A stretch of 64,000 nt of DNA from Aldehydirespirator sp965261105 (GCA_965261105.1 CBDHCM010000006.1:868001-932000), one strand, 5' to 3'; shown: positions 26,212 through 35,643, counted from the first letter of the stretch. Translations and numbers: made by a program. Notes: a model not told the origin generated them from the letters alone.

Positions 26212-26976
26212 ATGCGAATCCTTTGCTGCGTGAAGCGTGTGCCCGCGCCGGGTGCCCGCATCAATGTGACCGCCGACGGCTCTGCCGTTGATGCTGCCCA
26301 CCTCGGCTTCACCACCAGCCCGCACGAGGAGTGCGGCGTGGAGGAGGCGGTTCAGATCACCGAGCGCGAGGGCGGCGAGGTGACCGTGCTGACCCTGGGT
26401 CCGGCCGAGGCGGCCGAGCAGGTGCGCTACGCGGCGTCGGTGGGCGCCCACCACGGTGTGCTCGTGCAGACCGACGGCACGGCCTGGGATCCCCAGCGCA
26501 CCGCCCGGGCCCTCACCGCGGCTATCGGGTCGCTGGAGGAGTCCGGCGGTCCCTTCGATCTGATCCTGTTCGGCAACGAGTCGGCCGACTCGGGGGGCTT
26601 CCAGGTGGGTGTGCGGGTGGCCTACGCCCTGGACAGGCCCATCGTCAACGGCATCAAGGGGATCGAGATCGACGGATCGACTGTGCGGGCCCGCCGTGAG
26701 ATAGACGGCGGTTTCGAGGTCTACGAGCTGGCTCTGCCTGCGGCCCTCGGGGTGAAGGAGGGCATCAGCCTGCCCCGCTACCCGACGATGAGAGGCCGCC
26801 TGGCCTCCAAGAAGCTGGCCATCACCACGATGGAGATCGACGCAGCGGCGGGGGGCCAGGCAATGGTGCGTCTTCACCGACCGACCGAGACGCTCTCGCA
26901 AACGACCGTTCTGGGCCACGGCCCCGAGGCTGCCGCCGCGGTGGTGGACGTGCTTGAGGGGCTGGGAGTGCTGTGA
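26212..26976 (+). CDS. etfB: Electron transfer flavoprotein beta subunit
   Basis: The 254-residue protein has ETF-beta features: ILCCVKRVPAPGARI at the N-terminus, the AMP-binding stretch LILFGNESADSGGFQVGVRVAYAL, and the long helix KEGISLPRYPTMRGRLASKK. GGGGAGG precedes the ATG. It lies 51 bases after the dehydrogenase gene and overlaps etfA, so the three form an operon. The protein is the expected electron acceptor of the flavin dehydrogenase. An ETF:quinone oxidoreductase is not in the window. Confidence 0.92.
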   Translation: MRILCCVKRVPAPGARINVTADGSAVDAAHLGFTTSPHEECGVEEAVQITEREGGEVTVLTLGPAEAAEQVRYAASVGAHHGVLVQTDGTAWDPQRTARALTAAIGSLEESGGPFDLILFGNESADSGGFQVGVRVAYALDRPIVNGIKGIEIDGSTVRARREIDGGFEVYELALPAALGVKEGISLPRYPTMRGRLASKKLAITTMEIDAAAGGQAMVRLHRPTETLSQTTVLGHGPEAAAAVVDVLEGLGVL

Positions 26977-27983
26977 TGCTGCTGGTGGTGCTGGAGCACG
27001 ACCGGGGCACGCTCGGCGAGGCGGGCCGCGAGGCCCTCACCTTCGGCCGGACGCTGGCCGCGAAGATGGATGCCGAGATGCACGCCGCCGTCATTGGCGC
27101 CGACGCCGGCGATGCGGCCGGGCCGGACGCGGTCGCGGCCGAGGCCGGCAACCACGGGGCCGTGCGGGTGTACACCGTGGATGGCGGGGTGCTCAGCGAC
27201 TTCGGTCCCGAGGCTTGGGGCGAGTCCATCGCTCAGATCACCAGGTTCCTCGGCCCCGATGCGGTGCTGGCCTGCGGCAGCGAGCGGGGCAACGAGGTCA
27301 TGGCGCAGGCCGTGGTTCGCCTTGACGCACCGCTGGTGGCCAACTGCACTGATATCACGCCGCCGAGCGACGAGGGCGGACAGTGGTCGATGACCCGAGC
27401 GCAGTGGGGAGGGTCGCTGCTGGAGGACTCAACGCTGAGCACCGCTGGTCCGGCGTTGCTCACCTGCGCGCTGCACACGGTGCCCTCGTCGCCGGTCAAG
27501 CCCGCCCCTGGCGCCCCGCCCGAAGTGCAGGCCGTAGAGGTGGACCTGCCCCCTGAACTGGCCCGCACGGTCGTGAAGGAGCGTGTGGTCTTGGAGGCGG
27601 GCGTCACGCTGCCCACCGCGCCCGTCGTCGTCGGCGGCGGCCGGGGCGTCGGCTCCGCTGAGGGGTTCGCCCCTCTGGAGGAGCTGGCCGAGCTGCTCGG
27701 CGGGAGAGTCGGCTGCAGCCGGGCAGTCACCAACAATGGCTGGCGGCCCCATTCGGACCAGGTCGGCCAGACCGGCACCCGCATCGCCCCGGAGATCTAC
27801 ATCGCCTCGGGCATTTCCGGCGCCATCCAGCACTGGGTGGGAGCCATGGGCTCCAAGCACATCCTGGCCATCAACATCGACCCGGAGGCCAACATGGTGG
27901 TGAAAGCGGACTGGGCCGTGATAGGCGACTTGCACCAGGTCATCCCCGCCATCAGTGCGGAGATACGCCGCCGCTGGTCCTAA
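26976..27983 (+). CDS. etfA: Electron transfer flavoprotein alpha subunit
   Basis: The 335-residue protein has the ETF-alpha C-terminal FAD domain: VVVGGGRGVGSAEGFAPLEELAELL, CSRAVTNNGWRP, QVGQTGTRIAPEIYIASGISGA and ILAINIDPEANMVVKADW. The ATG at 26976 overlaps the etfB stop (TGATG); a GTG three bases earlier is an alternative. It forms the heterodimer with EtfB. The gene ends the dehydrogenase-etfBA operon, with the IclR gene about 290 bases downstream. Confidence 0.92.
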   Translation: MLLVVLEHDRGTLGEAGREALTFGRTLAAKMDAEMHAAVIGADAGDAAGPDAVAAEAGNHGAVRVYTVDGGVLSDFGPEAWGESIAQITRFLGPDAVLACGSERGNEVMAQAVVRLDAPLVANCTDITPPSDEGGQWSMTRAQWGGSLLEDSTLSTAGPALLTCALHTVPSSPVKPAPGAPPEVQAVEVDLPPELARTVVKERVVLEAGVTLPTAPVVVGGGRGVGSAEGFAPLEELAELLGGRVGCSRAVTNNGWRPHSDQVGQTGTRIAPEIYIASGISGAIQHWVGAMGSKHILAINIDPEANMVVKADWAVIGDLHQVIPAISAEIRRRWS

Positions 27984-28109
27984 GCGACCGCGGGGTCTGG
28001 CTATGACCACGTCCGAGGCCGCCGGATCGGCCGGAGCGGGACAACGCGTAGAGACCACGGGGACAGGTGCTGCCTTTGCGCGGTGCAACGTGACAATTCC
28101 CGCTCTTGT

Positions 28110-28201
28110 TGGCTGCGCTCACGGGCCGCCCGGGCCACGGCCGTTCCAGCACTCCGCGGGCGTGCTGGACGACCTGCGCTCACGGGCCGCCCGGGCCACG
28201 G
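28110..28201. repeat. Direct repeats upstream of the IclR gene
   Basis: CTGCGCTCACGGGCCGCCCGGGCCACGG occurs at 28116-28143 and again at 28174-28201, 58 bases apart. A diverged copy of the same sequence with its left flank (CCCGCTsTTGTTsGCTGCGCTCACGG) lies at 29068-29105, beyond the IclR gene. The intervening region (27984-28270) has no gene. The repeats are GC-rich and could form hairpins. Confidence 0.75.
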
Positions 28202-28270
28202 CCTCGCTCGGTGCGGCGGCCAGCTGATCGTGAACTGCGGTCTACCCGCTCGGCCTCATAGGCTGTTGGC

Positions 28271-29014
28271 GTGACGGTGCAGTCAATAAAGAGGTCGTTC
28301 GCGCTGTTGCGGGCGTTGGCGCTGGGTCCGGTGGGCGTCACCGAGCTGGCCGACCGGGTCGACCTGCCCAAGAGCACGGTGGCACGCCTGCTTGCCTCCC
28401 TCGAAGAGGAGCAGGCCGTCGAGCAGACCGAGGCGGGCGGCGAGTACAGGCTGGGCCCGGGTCTGATCGACCTCGCCGGATCGGCCCCCCGGGGCCGAAA
28501 CCTCGTGGCCGCGGCCCGACCCCATCTGCTCGAGCTGGCCGAGAGCCTCGACGAGGTCGCGGGCCTCTCGGTCATCGAAGGCGGGCAGGTCTACTACCTC
28601 GACCAGACCGAGTCCTCCTCGAACATTCAGGTGCGGGACTGGACCGGCGAGTACGCCTCGCTCCATGCCGTGCCGTCGGGGCTGGTGATCCTGGCCCACC
28701 AGCCTGAACGCTTCATAGAGGAGTACCTGGCGGGTCCCCTGGTTCAGTGCACGTCATGGACGATGACCGACCCCGACGAGCTGAGGGATCGCTTCGAGCA
28801 GGTCCGCAGCATTGGCTACGCCTGGGTGTACGAGGAGTTCGCCGAGGCGATCAATTCCGTGGCTGCGCCCGTCTTCGCGAGCGACGGCAGCGTGGAGGCG
28901 GCCCTGCACGTCCATGGTCCCGCGTACCGGTTCCCGAACCCGGACGACACACACGACCATGGAATGGCGCTGATCGAGGCGGCTCGCCGGCTCTCGCTGC
29001 AGCTATCCGACTGA
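28271..29014 (+). CDS. IclR family transcriptional regulator
   Basis: The 247-residue protein has an N-terminal winged helix (SFALLRALALGPVGVTELADRV, then LPKSTVARLLASLEEEQAVEQ) and a C-terminal effector domain (AAARPHLLELAESLDEVAGLSV onward). IclR proteins usually bind short palindromes as dimers and respond to small acids. Its position after etfA and before the BKACE-formate dehydrogenase genes makes it the best candidate for the TTCCG-N5-CGGAA operators. That link is inference. The gene is flanked by related direct repeats. GTG is the start. Confidence 0.88.
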   Translation: MTVQSIKRSFALLRALALGPVGVTELADRVDLPKSTVARLLASLEEEQAVEQTEAGGEYRLGPGLIDLAGSAPRGRNLVAAARPHLLELAESLDEVAGLSVIEGGQVYYLDQTESSSNIQVRDWTGEYASLHAVPSGLVILAHQPERFIEEYLAGPLVQCTSWTMTDPDELRDRFEQVRSIGYAWVYEEFAEAINSVAAPVFASDGSVEAALHVHGPAYRFPNPDDTHDHGMALIEAARRLSLQLSD

Positions 29015-29059
29015 GACTGCGCGCAAATTGGGTTGCGAGCGCCTCGCGGTGCGACGTTG

Positions 29060-29115
29060 TGTGTCCCGCTGTTGTTCGCTGCGCTCACGGGCCGCTCGGG
29101 CCGCGGCCCCGCTCT
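29060..29115. repeat. Diverged copy of the repeat upstream of the IclR gene
   Basis: The stretch from CCCGCTGTTGTTCGCTGCGCTCACGGG to CGCGGCCC resembles 28096-28144. Together the two copies bracket the IclR gene as direct repeats about 970 bases apart. It lies between the IclR stop and the 3' end of proS, where a bidirectional terminator is expected. Confidence 0.6.
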
Positions 29116-29178
29116 GTGCGTCGCCGCGTCGCCCAGCAATTCGCGCCTCTTCGCTCGGCCTCTGAGCCTGCGCGCCCC

Positions 29179-30888
29179 TCAGGGTCGGGCGTCGGCTGCG
29201 AGCGCGGCCACTCGGGCCGCGGCGTCCTCGATGCCGACCCGCTGCGTCTCACCGGAGGCCCGCTCGGTGAGCTCGACCTCGCCGTCGGCCAATGCCCGGC
29301 CCGCCGTGACCCGCCATGGAATGCCGACCAGTTCGGCGTCGGCGAACTTCACCCCGGCCCGTGCGTCCCGATCGTCGAGCAGCACTCCGACGCCCAGGCC
29401 CTGCAGTTGCTGATAGAGCTGCTCGGCCGCGGCCGCTGCGGCGTCGTCGCGCATGCTGGCCACGGTGATCACCGTCTCATACGGCGCTAGCGCCATCGGC
29501 CAGATGATGCCCCGGTCGTCGTGGTGCACCTCGGCCACCGCGGCCATGGCTCGGCCGATGCCAATGCCGTAGGAGCCCATGGTGATGGTGCGCTCCACCC
29601 CGTCGGCGTCGAGCACGGTTGCCCCCATGGCCTCGGCGTAGCGCCGTCCCAGCTTGAAGATGTGGCCCGTCTCGATACAGCGGACCACCTCCAGGGGGCG
29701 GCCGCAGTTCACGCACGGCTCCGCGGCCGACACCTCCCGCAGGTCGAGCCACTCGTTCACCGCGATGTCCCGCTCGATGTCCACGCCCGAGTAGTGCCAG
29801 TCGTCGGTGTTGGCGCCGGTTGCGAGGTTGCGCCGGCCTCGCAGGGAGTGGTCGGCCACGATCGGCAGATCCTTCACGCCCACCGCGCCGAGCGAGCCGG
29901 GATGAGCCCCCAGGCGCTCCAGCGTCTCGGCGGGCTCGGCCGGGCGGATGTCGATGGAGCGGGTGCCGTCGGCCAGCTTCTGGAGGTTGAGCTGGTGGTC
30001 GCCCCGAACCAGGGCCAGCGTCATCGTCCCGTCGAGCACCATGACCATGGTCTTGATCTGCCGGTGGGCGGGCGCGCCGCCCTCGACAGTCTCCAGTGCG
30101 GCGATGGTGCGCACTCCCGGGGTCGGGAACCGGGTGAGCTCGTCGCGGGACTCGCCGTCATCGACGGGCGCCGGCGCCGAGGTGGCCCGCTCCACGTTGG
30201 CCGCGTAACCGCAGCCGGTACAGCGGGCGATGTCGTCCTCGCCGGCGGGGGAGGCCACCATGAACTCCACCGACCCGGCGCCGCCCATCATGCCCGAGGA
30301 CGCCTGAACTGCGATGGCGTCCAGCGACAGCCGCTGGAAGATGCGGGTGTAGGCCTCGCGGTGGATTTCGAAGCTGCGGTCCAGGCCGGCGTCGTCGAGA
30401 TCAAAGGAGTAGCTGTCCTTCATGGCGAACTCGCGCACCCGCAGCAGGCCCGACTTGGGCCGGGGCTCGTCGCGGAACTTCCACTGGATCTGGTACCAGA
30501 TCTGCGGCAGCGACCGGTACGAGGTGATCTCCCGGGCGATCTCGGCGAACACCTCCTCGTGGGTCATCCCAAGGGCCAGATCGGCCTCCTTGCGGTCCTG
30601 CAGCCGGAACATCTCGGCGCCGACCGACTTCCAGCGGCCCGATCGCTGCCAGATCGAGGCCGGGTGCATGGCCGGCAGCAGGAACTCTTGGGCGCCGATC
30701 TCCTCCATCCCCTGCCGCACGATGTTCTCGACCTTGTCGTGAACCCGCAGCCCCAGAGGCAGCAGCGAGTAGTGCCCGGCATGGAGCTGGCGGATGAACC
30801 CGCCTCTCACCAGCAGCTTGTGGCTGGCCGCCTCAGCGTCAGCGGGAGCGTCACGCAGCGTAGGAACGAACAGCTTGGACCATCGCAT
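29179..30888 (-). CDS. proS: Prolyl-tRNA synthetase (bacterial type)
   Basis: The 569-residue protein charges tRNA-Pro. It has the class II motif 2 region FRDEPRPKSGLLRVREFAMKD followed by DSYSFD, an inserted editing domain between motifs 2 and 3 (about residues 230-390), motif 3 in GSYGIGIGRAMAAV, and a C-terminal anticodon-binding domain. The length is typical of the long bacterial form. The start at 30888 (ATG, MRWSKLFVPTL) matches the family; the open frame further upstream is a shadow of the divergent BKACE gene. Confidence 0.95.
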   Translation of the reverse strand: MRWSKLFVPTLRDAPADAEAASHKLLVRGGFIRQLHAGHYSLLPLGLRVHDKVENIVRQGMEEIGAQEFLLPAMHPASIWQRSGRWKSVGAEMFRLQDRKEADLALGMTHEEVFAEIAREITSYRSLPQIWYQIQWKFRDEPRPKSGLLRVREFAMKDSYSFDLDDAGLDRSFEIHREAYTRIFQRLSLDAIAVQASSGMMGGAGSVEFMVASPAGEDDIARCTGCGYAANVERATSAPAPVDDGESRDELTRFPTPGVRTIAALETVEGGAPAHRQIKTMVMVLDGTMTLALVRGDHQLNLQKLADGTRSIDIRPAEPAETLERLGAHPGSLGAVGVKDLPIVADHSLRGRRNLATGANTDDWHYSGVDIERDIAVNEWLDLREVSAAEPCVNCGRPLEVVRCIETGHIFKLGRRYAEAMGATVLDADGVERTITMGSYGIGIGRAMAAVAEVHHDDRGIIWPMALAPYETVITVASMRDDAAAAAAEQLYQQLQGLGVGVLLDDRDARAGVKFADAELVGIPWRVTAGRALADGEVELTERASGETQRVGIEDAAARVAALAADARP

Positions 30889-31021
30889 CTCTGCCGACAC
30901 CGTAGCCAGCCTGAAAGGACGGGGCGCGCCTTCTCCATGCCGGCATCCGTGCTTCTGGCAGCCGACCAGGCAGCCGAAGCGGGGCTGTCCCAGGCCCGCG
31001 CGAGGCGGTAGGGTTCGGGTG

Positions 31022-31903
31022 GTGAACCGCAACCCGATCATCACCTGCGCGGTGACCGGTGCGGGCGACACCGCCTGCCGGCACCCCGATCTGCCCATAA
31101 CCCCCGAGCAGATTGCGACGGCTGCGCTGGAGGCGGCTGAGGCGGGCGCCGCGATCGTGCACATCCACGTGCGCGACCCAGCCACCGGCGCCGGCTCCCG
31201 AGATGTGGAGCTGTACCGCCGGGCATTGGAGTTGGTGCGGGCCGCCAACACCGACGTGATCATCAACACGACTGCGGGCATGGGCGGCGACCTGCTGATC
31301 GGCGACCCCGACCCCTTCGACTTCCGGCCCGAGGGGACCGACCTGGTCAACGGCCTGGAGCGCCTCGCCCACGTGGAGGCCCTCAAACCCGACATGTGCA
31401 GCATCGACTGCGGCACGCTGAACTTCGGCGAGGGCCACCAGGTGTATGTGAGCACCCCGAACATGGTCCGCGACATGGCCAAGCGGGTGCGGGAGCTGGG
31501 AGTCAAGCCCGAGCTGGAGATCTTCGACACCGGCCACCTATGGCTGGCCAACACGCTGGTGGACGAGGGCCTGGTCGACGACCCGCCCTGGATCCAGCTG
31601 TGCACCGGCATCCCCTACGGCATGCCCAACGATGTGGGCCTCTTGACCGCGTTGACCCACCTGCTGCCCGCCCGAGCCGAGTTCACCACCTTCGCGCTGT
31701 CGGTGCAGCAGATGCCATGGGTCGCCCAGGCGGTCCTGCTCGGCGGCCACGTCAGAGTCGGCCTGGAGGACAATCTCTACCTGGCCCGGGGTGTGTTCGC
31801 CTCCAACGCAGACTTGGTGAACCGGGCGCGCGAGGTGGTGGAAGCGATGGGCGGCAGAATTCAGAATTCGGACCAGGCGCGTGAGACCCTGTCGCTGGGC
31901 TGA
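31022..31903 (+). CDS. Beta-keto acid cleavage enzyme (BKACE, DUF849)
   Basis: The 293-residue protein belongs to the family that transfers an acyl group between a beta-keto acid and acetyl-CoA, giving acetoacetate and a new CoA ester. Metal-binding His residues are seen in IVHIHVRDP; other landmarks are INTTAGMGGD, SIDCGTLNFG, LEIFDTGHLWL and GGHVRVGLEDN near the C-terminus. One known family member cleaves dehydrocarnitine to betainyl-CoA. Given the dimethylglycine-type dehydrogenase nearby, a carnitine-to-betaine role is a reasonable guess, but the family is broad. Tandem GTG codons at 31019 and 31022 are the possible starts. The formate dehydrogenase gene follows 44 bases downstream. Confidence 0.85.
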   Translation: MNRNPIITCAVTGAGDTACRHPDLPITPEQIATAALEAAEAGAAIVHIHVRDPATGAGSRDVELYRRALELVRAANTDVIINTTAGMGGDLLIGDPDPFDFRPEGTDLVNGLERLAHVEALKPDMCSIDCGTLNFGEGHQVYVSTPNMVRDMAKRVRELGVKPELEIFDTGHLWLANTLVDEGLVDDPPWIQLCTGIPYGMPNDVGLLTALTHLLPARAEFTTFALSVQQMPWVAQAVLLGGHVRVGLEDNLYLARGVFASNADLVNRAREVVEAMGGRIQNSDQARETLSLG

Positions 31904-31947
31904 GGCTGCCCCCGAAAGTTATGACTGACTGAGGACAAGGAAGGGCA

Positions 31948-33876
31948 ATGGGCGCAAGATCACGCGACAAGCGGCTGCCGAGGCTCCACACTCCGATGGT
32001 GCGCGACGACGGGCAGCTGCGTCCCGCCACCTGGGACGAGGCCCTCGACCGGGCCGTCGACGGCTTCCGTGGGGTGCTAGACCGCCACGGGCCCGACGGC
32101 TTCGGCATGTTCAGCTGCTCCAAGGCCACCAACGAGATGAACTACGCGGCCCAGAAGTTCATCCGCACGGCGATCGGGTCGAACAACATCGACTCCTGCA
32201 ACCGAACTTGACACGCTCCCTCCGTCGTCGGTCTGGCGACAGTGTTCGGAGCGGGAGGCGGAACCTCGTCATATGAAGAGGTCCAGCAGGCCGATGTGAT
32301 CCTGCTGTGGGGCTCCAACGCCCGTGAGGCCCATCCGATCTTCTTCCACCATGTCCTCAAGGGCCTCGCCAACGGCGCCCGCATGTACTCCATCGACCCC
32401 CGCCGCACGTCCTCGGCCAAGTTCGCCGACCGCTGGCTGGGCCTGTCGGTCGGCACCGACATCGCGCTGGCCAACGCGATGGGGCGCGAGATCATCCACG
32501 CCGGGCTGCACAACGCCGACTTCATCGCGCACGCCACCGAGGGCTTCGAGGCCTATGCCGCCCGCGTCGAGTCGTGCACCCTCGACTGGGCCGCCGACGC
32601 CACGGGCGTGCCGGCCGAGGCCATCCGCGACATGGCCCACGCCTACGCCACCGCGGACACCGCCCAGATCCTGTGGACCCTGGGCATCACCGAGCACCAC
32701 AACGCGGTCGACAACGTGGTGTCGCTCTGCAATCTGGCCCTTCTCACCGGCCATGTGGGCCGCTGGGGCTCGGGACTGGTGCCGCTGCGAGGCCAGAACA
32801 ACGTGCAGGGCGGCGGCGACATGGGCGCCATCCCCAACAAGTTCCCCGGTTTCCAGGATGTGGCCGACGACGCGGTGCGGGCCAAGTACGAGGCCCTCTA
32901 CGGCACCGAGCTCAACGGCGTGCCGGGCAAGCACCTGACGCTCATGTTCGAGGCGATGGAGGCCGGCGAGCTGCGGGCCTGCTACGTGATCGGTGAGAAC
33001 CCCGCCGACTCCGAGGCCGACGTAGCGCACGCCCGCAAGCTGCTGGCCGGTCTCGACATCCTGGTTGTGCAGGACATCTTCATGACCCGCACCGCGGAGA
33101 TGGCCGACGTGGTGCTGCCCGCCTCGGTGGCCTGGGCCGAGTCCGAGGGCACCGTCACCTCCAGCGAGCGGCGGGTGCAGCGGGTGCGGGCCGCAGTGCC
33201 GCCGCCGGGCCAGGCCCGCCACGACATCGACATCATCGGCGAACTGGCCCGACGCCTCGGCGTGGACTGGGGCCATCCCACCTCACAGGAGCTGTGGGAC
33301 GAGATGAGGTCGCTGTCGCCCATGCACGGCGGCATGTCCTGGGAGCGCCTCGAGGCCTCCGGCGGCATCCAGTGGCCCTGCCCGAGCGAGGACCATCCCG
33401 GCTCGCTGTTCCTGCATGGCTGGCTGTGGGCCGACGACCTCGAGGGACACGACCCCGCGCCGTTCAGCATCACCCACCACGCTCCCCCCAAGGAGCGGCT
33501 CACAGACGACTTCCCGCTGCGGCTCACCACCGGCCGGGCCCTCGACTCCTACAACACCGGGGTGCAGTCGGGCGGCTACGCGTCGCCCATCCGCTACGGC
33601 GACGCCATCGACGTCAACCCGGCCGACGCGGCCGCGCTCGGCGTGGCCGACGGGGAGCGGGTGCTGGTCAGCTCGCCCCGGGGCTCGGTGGAGATGGACG
33701 TGCGCGTGCAGCCGGACATACCCGCCGGTCTCACGTTCACGACCTTCCACTTCCCCGAGCTCGTGGACGCCAACATCCTGACCAACGACGAGTGGGATCC
33801 GCGCTCGGGAACGTCTGAGTTCAAGGCGGCCGCCATCCGCATTTCCAAGCTTGAGCCGGAACCCGCCACCGCCTAG
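31948..33876 (+). CDS. fdhA: Formate dehydrogenase catalytic subunit, selenocysteine-containing, lacking its N-terminal Fe-S region
   Basis: The frame runs from ATG 31948 (after AAGGAAGGG) to 33876 with a single internal TGA at 32209-32211, codon 88. It reads NIDSCNRT-TGA-HAPSVVGLATVFG, exactly where formate dehydrogenases carry the catalytic Cys or selenocysteine. Sequence before and after is in one frame, and a SECIS-like hairpin follows, so TGA most likely encodes selenocysteine. The rest (642 residues) is a molybdopterin oxidoreductase of the FdhF/FdsA type, with GSNAREAHPIFFHH, VGRWGSGLVPLRGQNNVQGGGDMG, FMTRTAEMADVVLPA and the C-terminal cofactor domain DFPLRLTTGR. The usual N-terminal [4Fe-4S] domain is missing here and is encoded at 35640-36503. 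It would oxidise formate and pass electrons to the NADH-linked subunit. Confidence 0.9.
32212..32251 (+). promoter_or_regulatory. Bacterial SECIS-like hairpin after the in-frame TGA
   Basis: Directly after TGA the mRNA can form an outer stem CUCCG (32220-32224) with CGGAG (32247-32251). An inner stem GUCG (32227-32230) with CGAC (32237-32240) closes a loop holding GUCUGG. GGUCU begins 18 bases after the TGA, the same offset as I recall for the E. coli fdhF element, and the first codons (UGA CAC) are also the same. This supports SelB-dependent selenocysteine insertion. Confidence 0.75.
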
Positions 33877-33879
33877 CGC

Positions 33880-35643
33880 ATGACCGATCTCTATCTGGGC
33901 GCAGACCGCGCCACCGAGTCCGAGGCGGCCGCGGTCGACGCAACGCTGCTCGCCCGGGGAGTGGACCGGGTGGTGCGTCCCGAGACCGAACGGCTCTATA
34001 CCTCCGGCCGGGCTCGGCGCCGGGAGCGCCGCCACCACCTGCTGCCCGCGCTGCACGCTCTGCAGAACGCGGCCGGCTGGATCAGCCCCGGAGGCATCAA
34101 CTACGTGGCCGAGGTGCTGGACGTGCCCCCGGCCGAGGCCTACGGCGTGGCCACGTTCTACGATCTGTTCCGCACCGAGCCGCCGGATCACGACGGCGAC
34201 ACCTTCCACGTGTGTGTCGACGCGGCCTGCCAGATAGCGGGCTATGACCATCTGGCTGCCTCGGTCAGGGCTGAAGGCGGCCCTGTGCACTTGGGGCCGT
34301 GCCTGGGCCAGTGCGAGCGGGCCCCCGCGCTGTTCGTGCAGGGCGCCGGGGGCCGGCCCGACTATGTGCCCGCCGACGCCGAGCCCTTCGAGCTTCCTCA
34401 GGCCGGGGACCCGTCTCTGCGGTTGCTGCGCCGTATCGGCACAGCCGACCCCGAGTCGCTGGAGTCCTACATCGCCCACGGCGGCTACGAGGCGCTGCGG
34501 CGGGCCGCGCAGATGGGAGCGGAGGCGGTTCTGGAGGCCGTGGCCGCCTCCGGCCTGTCGGGACGGGGTGGCGCCGCCTTCCCGACCGCAGTGAAGTGGC
34601 GGGCCGTGGCCGCCGAGACTGGACGGCCCAAGCATGTGGTGGCCAACTGTGACGAGTCCGAGCCGGGCACGTTCAAGGACCGCATCGTGATGGAGCAAGA
34701 CCCGTTCGCGGTGATCGAGACCATGACCATCGCCGGGGTCGCCACCGGGGCGAACAACGGCTGGATCTACATCAGGGGCGAGTACCCGCTGGCTACCGCC
34801 CGCCTGCAGGACGCCATCGACGCGGCTCGAACCGCGGGCCTGCTCGGCCCGGACGCCGCCGGTACCGGCCACGACTTCGACATCGCTGTCTGGCGGGGGG
34901 CGGGCGCCTACATCTGCGGCGAGGAGACCGCCCTGTTCAACTCGTTGGAGGGATTCCGCGGCGAGCCCCGCAACAAGCCCCCGTTCCCCACCACCCACGG
35001 CCTCTTCGGCGAGCCGACCGCCATCAACAACCCCGAGACCCTGCTGAACGTCCTCGACGTGATCACCGAGGGTCCCGACGCCTACCGCAGCCGGGGGACC
35101 GAGCGTTCTCCGGGCACCAAGCTGCTGTGCCTTTCGGGGAGGGTCGGGCGTCCCGGCCTCTACGAGGTGCCGTTCGGCACGACGCTCGGAGATCTGCTGG
35201 AGCTCGCAGGCGGCATCGCGGGCACAGGTGAGCTGCAGGCGGTGCTGATGGGCGGGGCGGCCGGATCGTTCGTGGGCCCTGACTCGCTGAGCCTTCCGCT
35301 GACCCTGGAGGACACCCGGGCCGCGGGCACGACGCTCGGCTCGGGGGTGGTGATGGCCTTCGACACGTCGGTGGACATGACCGACGTGGTGGTGCGCATC
35401 GCCGAGTTCTTCCGCGACGAGTCGTGCGGGCAGTGCGTGCCGTGCCGGGTCGGAGCAGTGCGCCAGCATGAGACGCTGGTGCAGATGCAGAAGCGGGGCT
35501 CGCTGTCGCCGGCCCGCCGGGCCCTCATTGACGATATGGCCGAGGTCATGGTGGACGCTTCCATCTGCGGCCTGGGCCACACCGCGGCCTCAGCCGTCCG
35601 CTCCGCCCTCTCTCTGGGCCTGGTAGCGTCGGCGCCCTCGTGA
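33880..35643 (+). CDS. Formate dehydrogenase NADH-oxidoreductase subunit (NuoE-NuoF fusion, FdsG-FdsB type)
   Basis: Residues 1 to about 165 are a NuoE-like thioredoxin-fold [2Fe-2S] domain, with CVDAACQ and CLGQC supplying the cysteines. The remainder is NuoF-like: GLSGRGGAAFPTAVKW for FMN and NADH, GANNGWIYIRGEYP, GAGAYICGEETAL, and the [4Fe-4S] site ESCGQCVPCRVG with a distal Cys in DASICGLG. It would transfer electrons from formate to NAD in the cytoplasm. It starts three bases after the catalytic subunit and its end overlaps the start of the N-terminal iron-sulphur subunit. Fusion of the two domains is common in this enzyme class. Confidence 0.93.
   Translation: MTDLYLGADRATESEAAAVDATLLARGVDRVVRPETERLYTSGRARRRERRHHLLPALHALQNAAGWISPGGINYVAEVLDVPPAEAYGVATFYDLFRTEPPDHDGDTFHVCVDAACQIAGYDHLAASVRAEGGPVHLGPCLGQCERAPALFVQGAGGRPDYVPADAEPFELPQAGDPSLRLLRRIGTADPESLESYIAHGGYEALRRAAQMGAEAVLEAVAASGLSGRGGAAFPTAVKWRAVAAETGRPKHVVANCDESEPGTFKDRIVMEQDPFAVIETMTIAGVATGANNGWIYIRGEYPLATARLQDAIDAARTAGLLGPDAAGTGHDFDIAVWRGAGAYICGEETALFNSLEGFRGEPRNKPPFPTTHGLFGEPTAINNPETLLNVLDVITEGPDAYRSRGTERSPGTKLLCLSGRVGRPGLYEVPFGTTLGDLLELAGGIAGTGELQAVLMGGAAGSFVGPDSLSLPLTLEDTRAAGTTLGSGVVMAFDTSVDMTDVVVRIAEFFRDESCGQCVPCRVGAVRQHETLVQMQKRGSLSPARRALIDDMAEVMVDASICGLGHTAASAVRSALSLGLVASAPS

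Noticed and set aside
24094..26919. Long minus-strand open frame of 941 codons opposite the dehydrogenase and etfB
   Set aside because: His-, Gly- and Val-rich shadow caused by the GC-rich codon use of the plus-strand genes; no domain or conserved motif.
32209..32211. TGA read as the stop of a truncated formate dehydrogenase, with a second gene starting at 32242
   Set aside because: The frame is the same on both sides, the position is the known catalytic Cys/Sec, and a SECIS-like hairpin follows, so a selenoprotein explains the data better.
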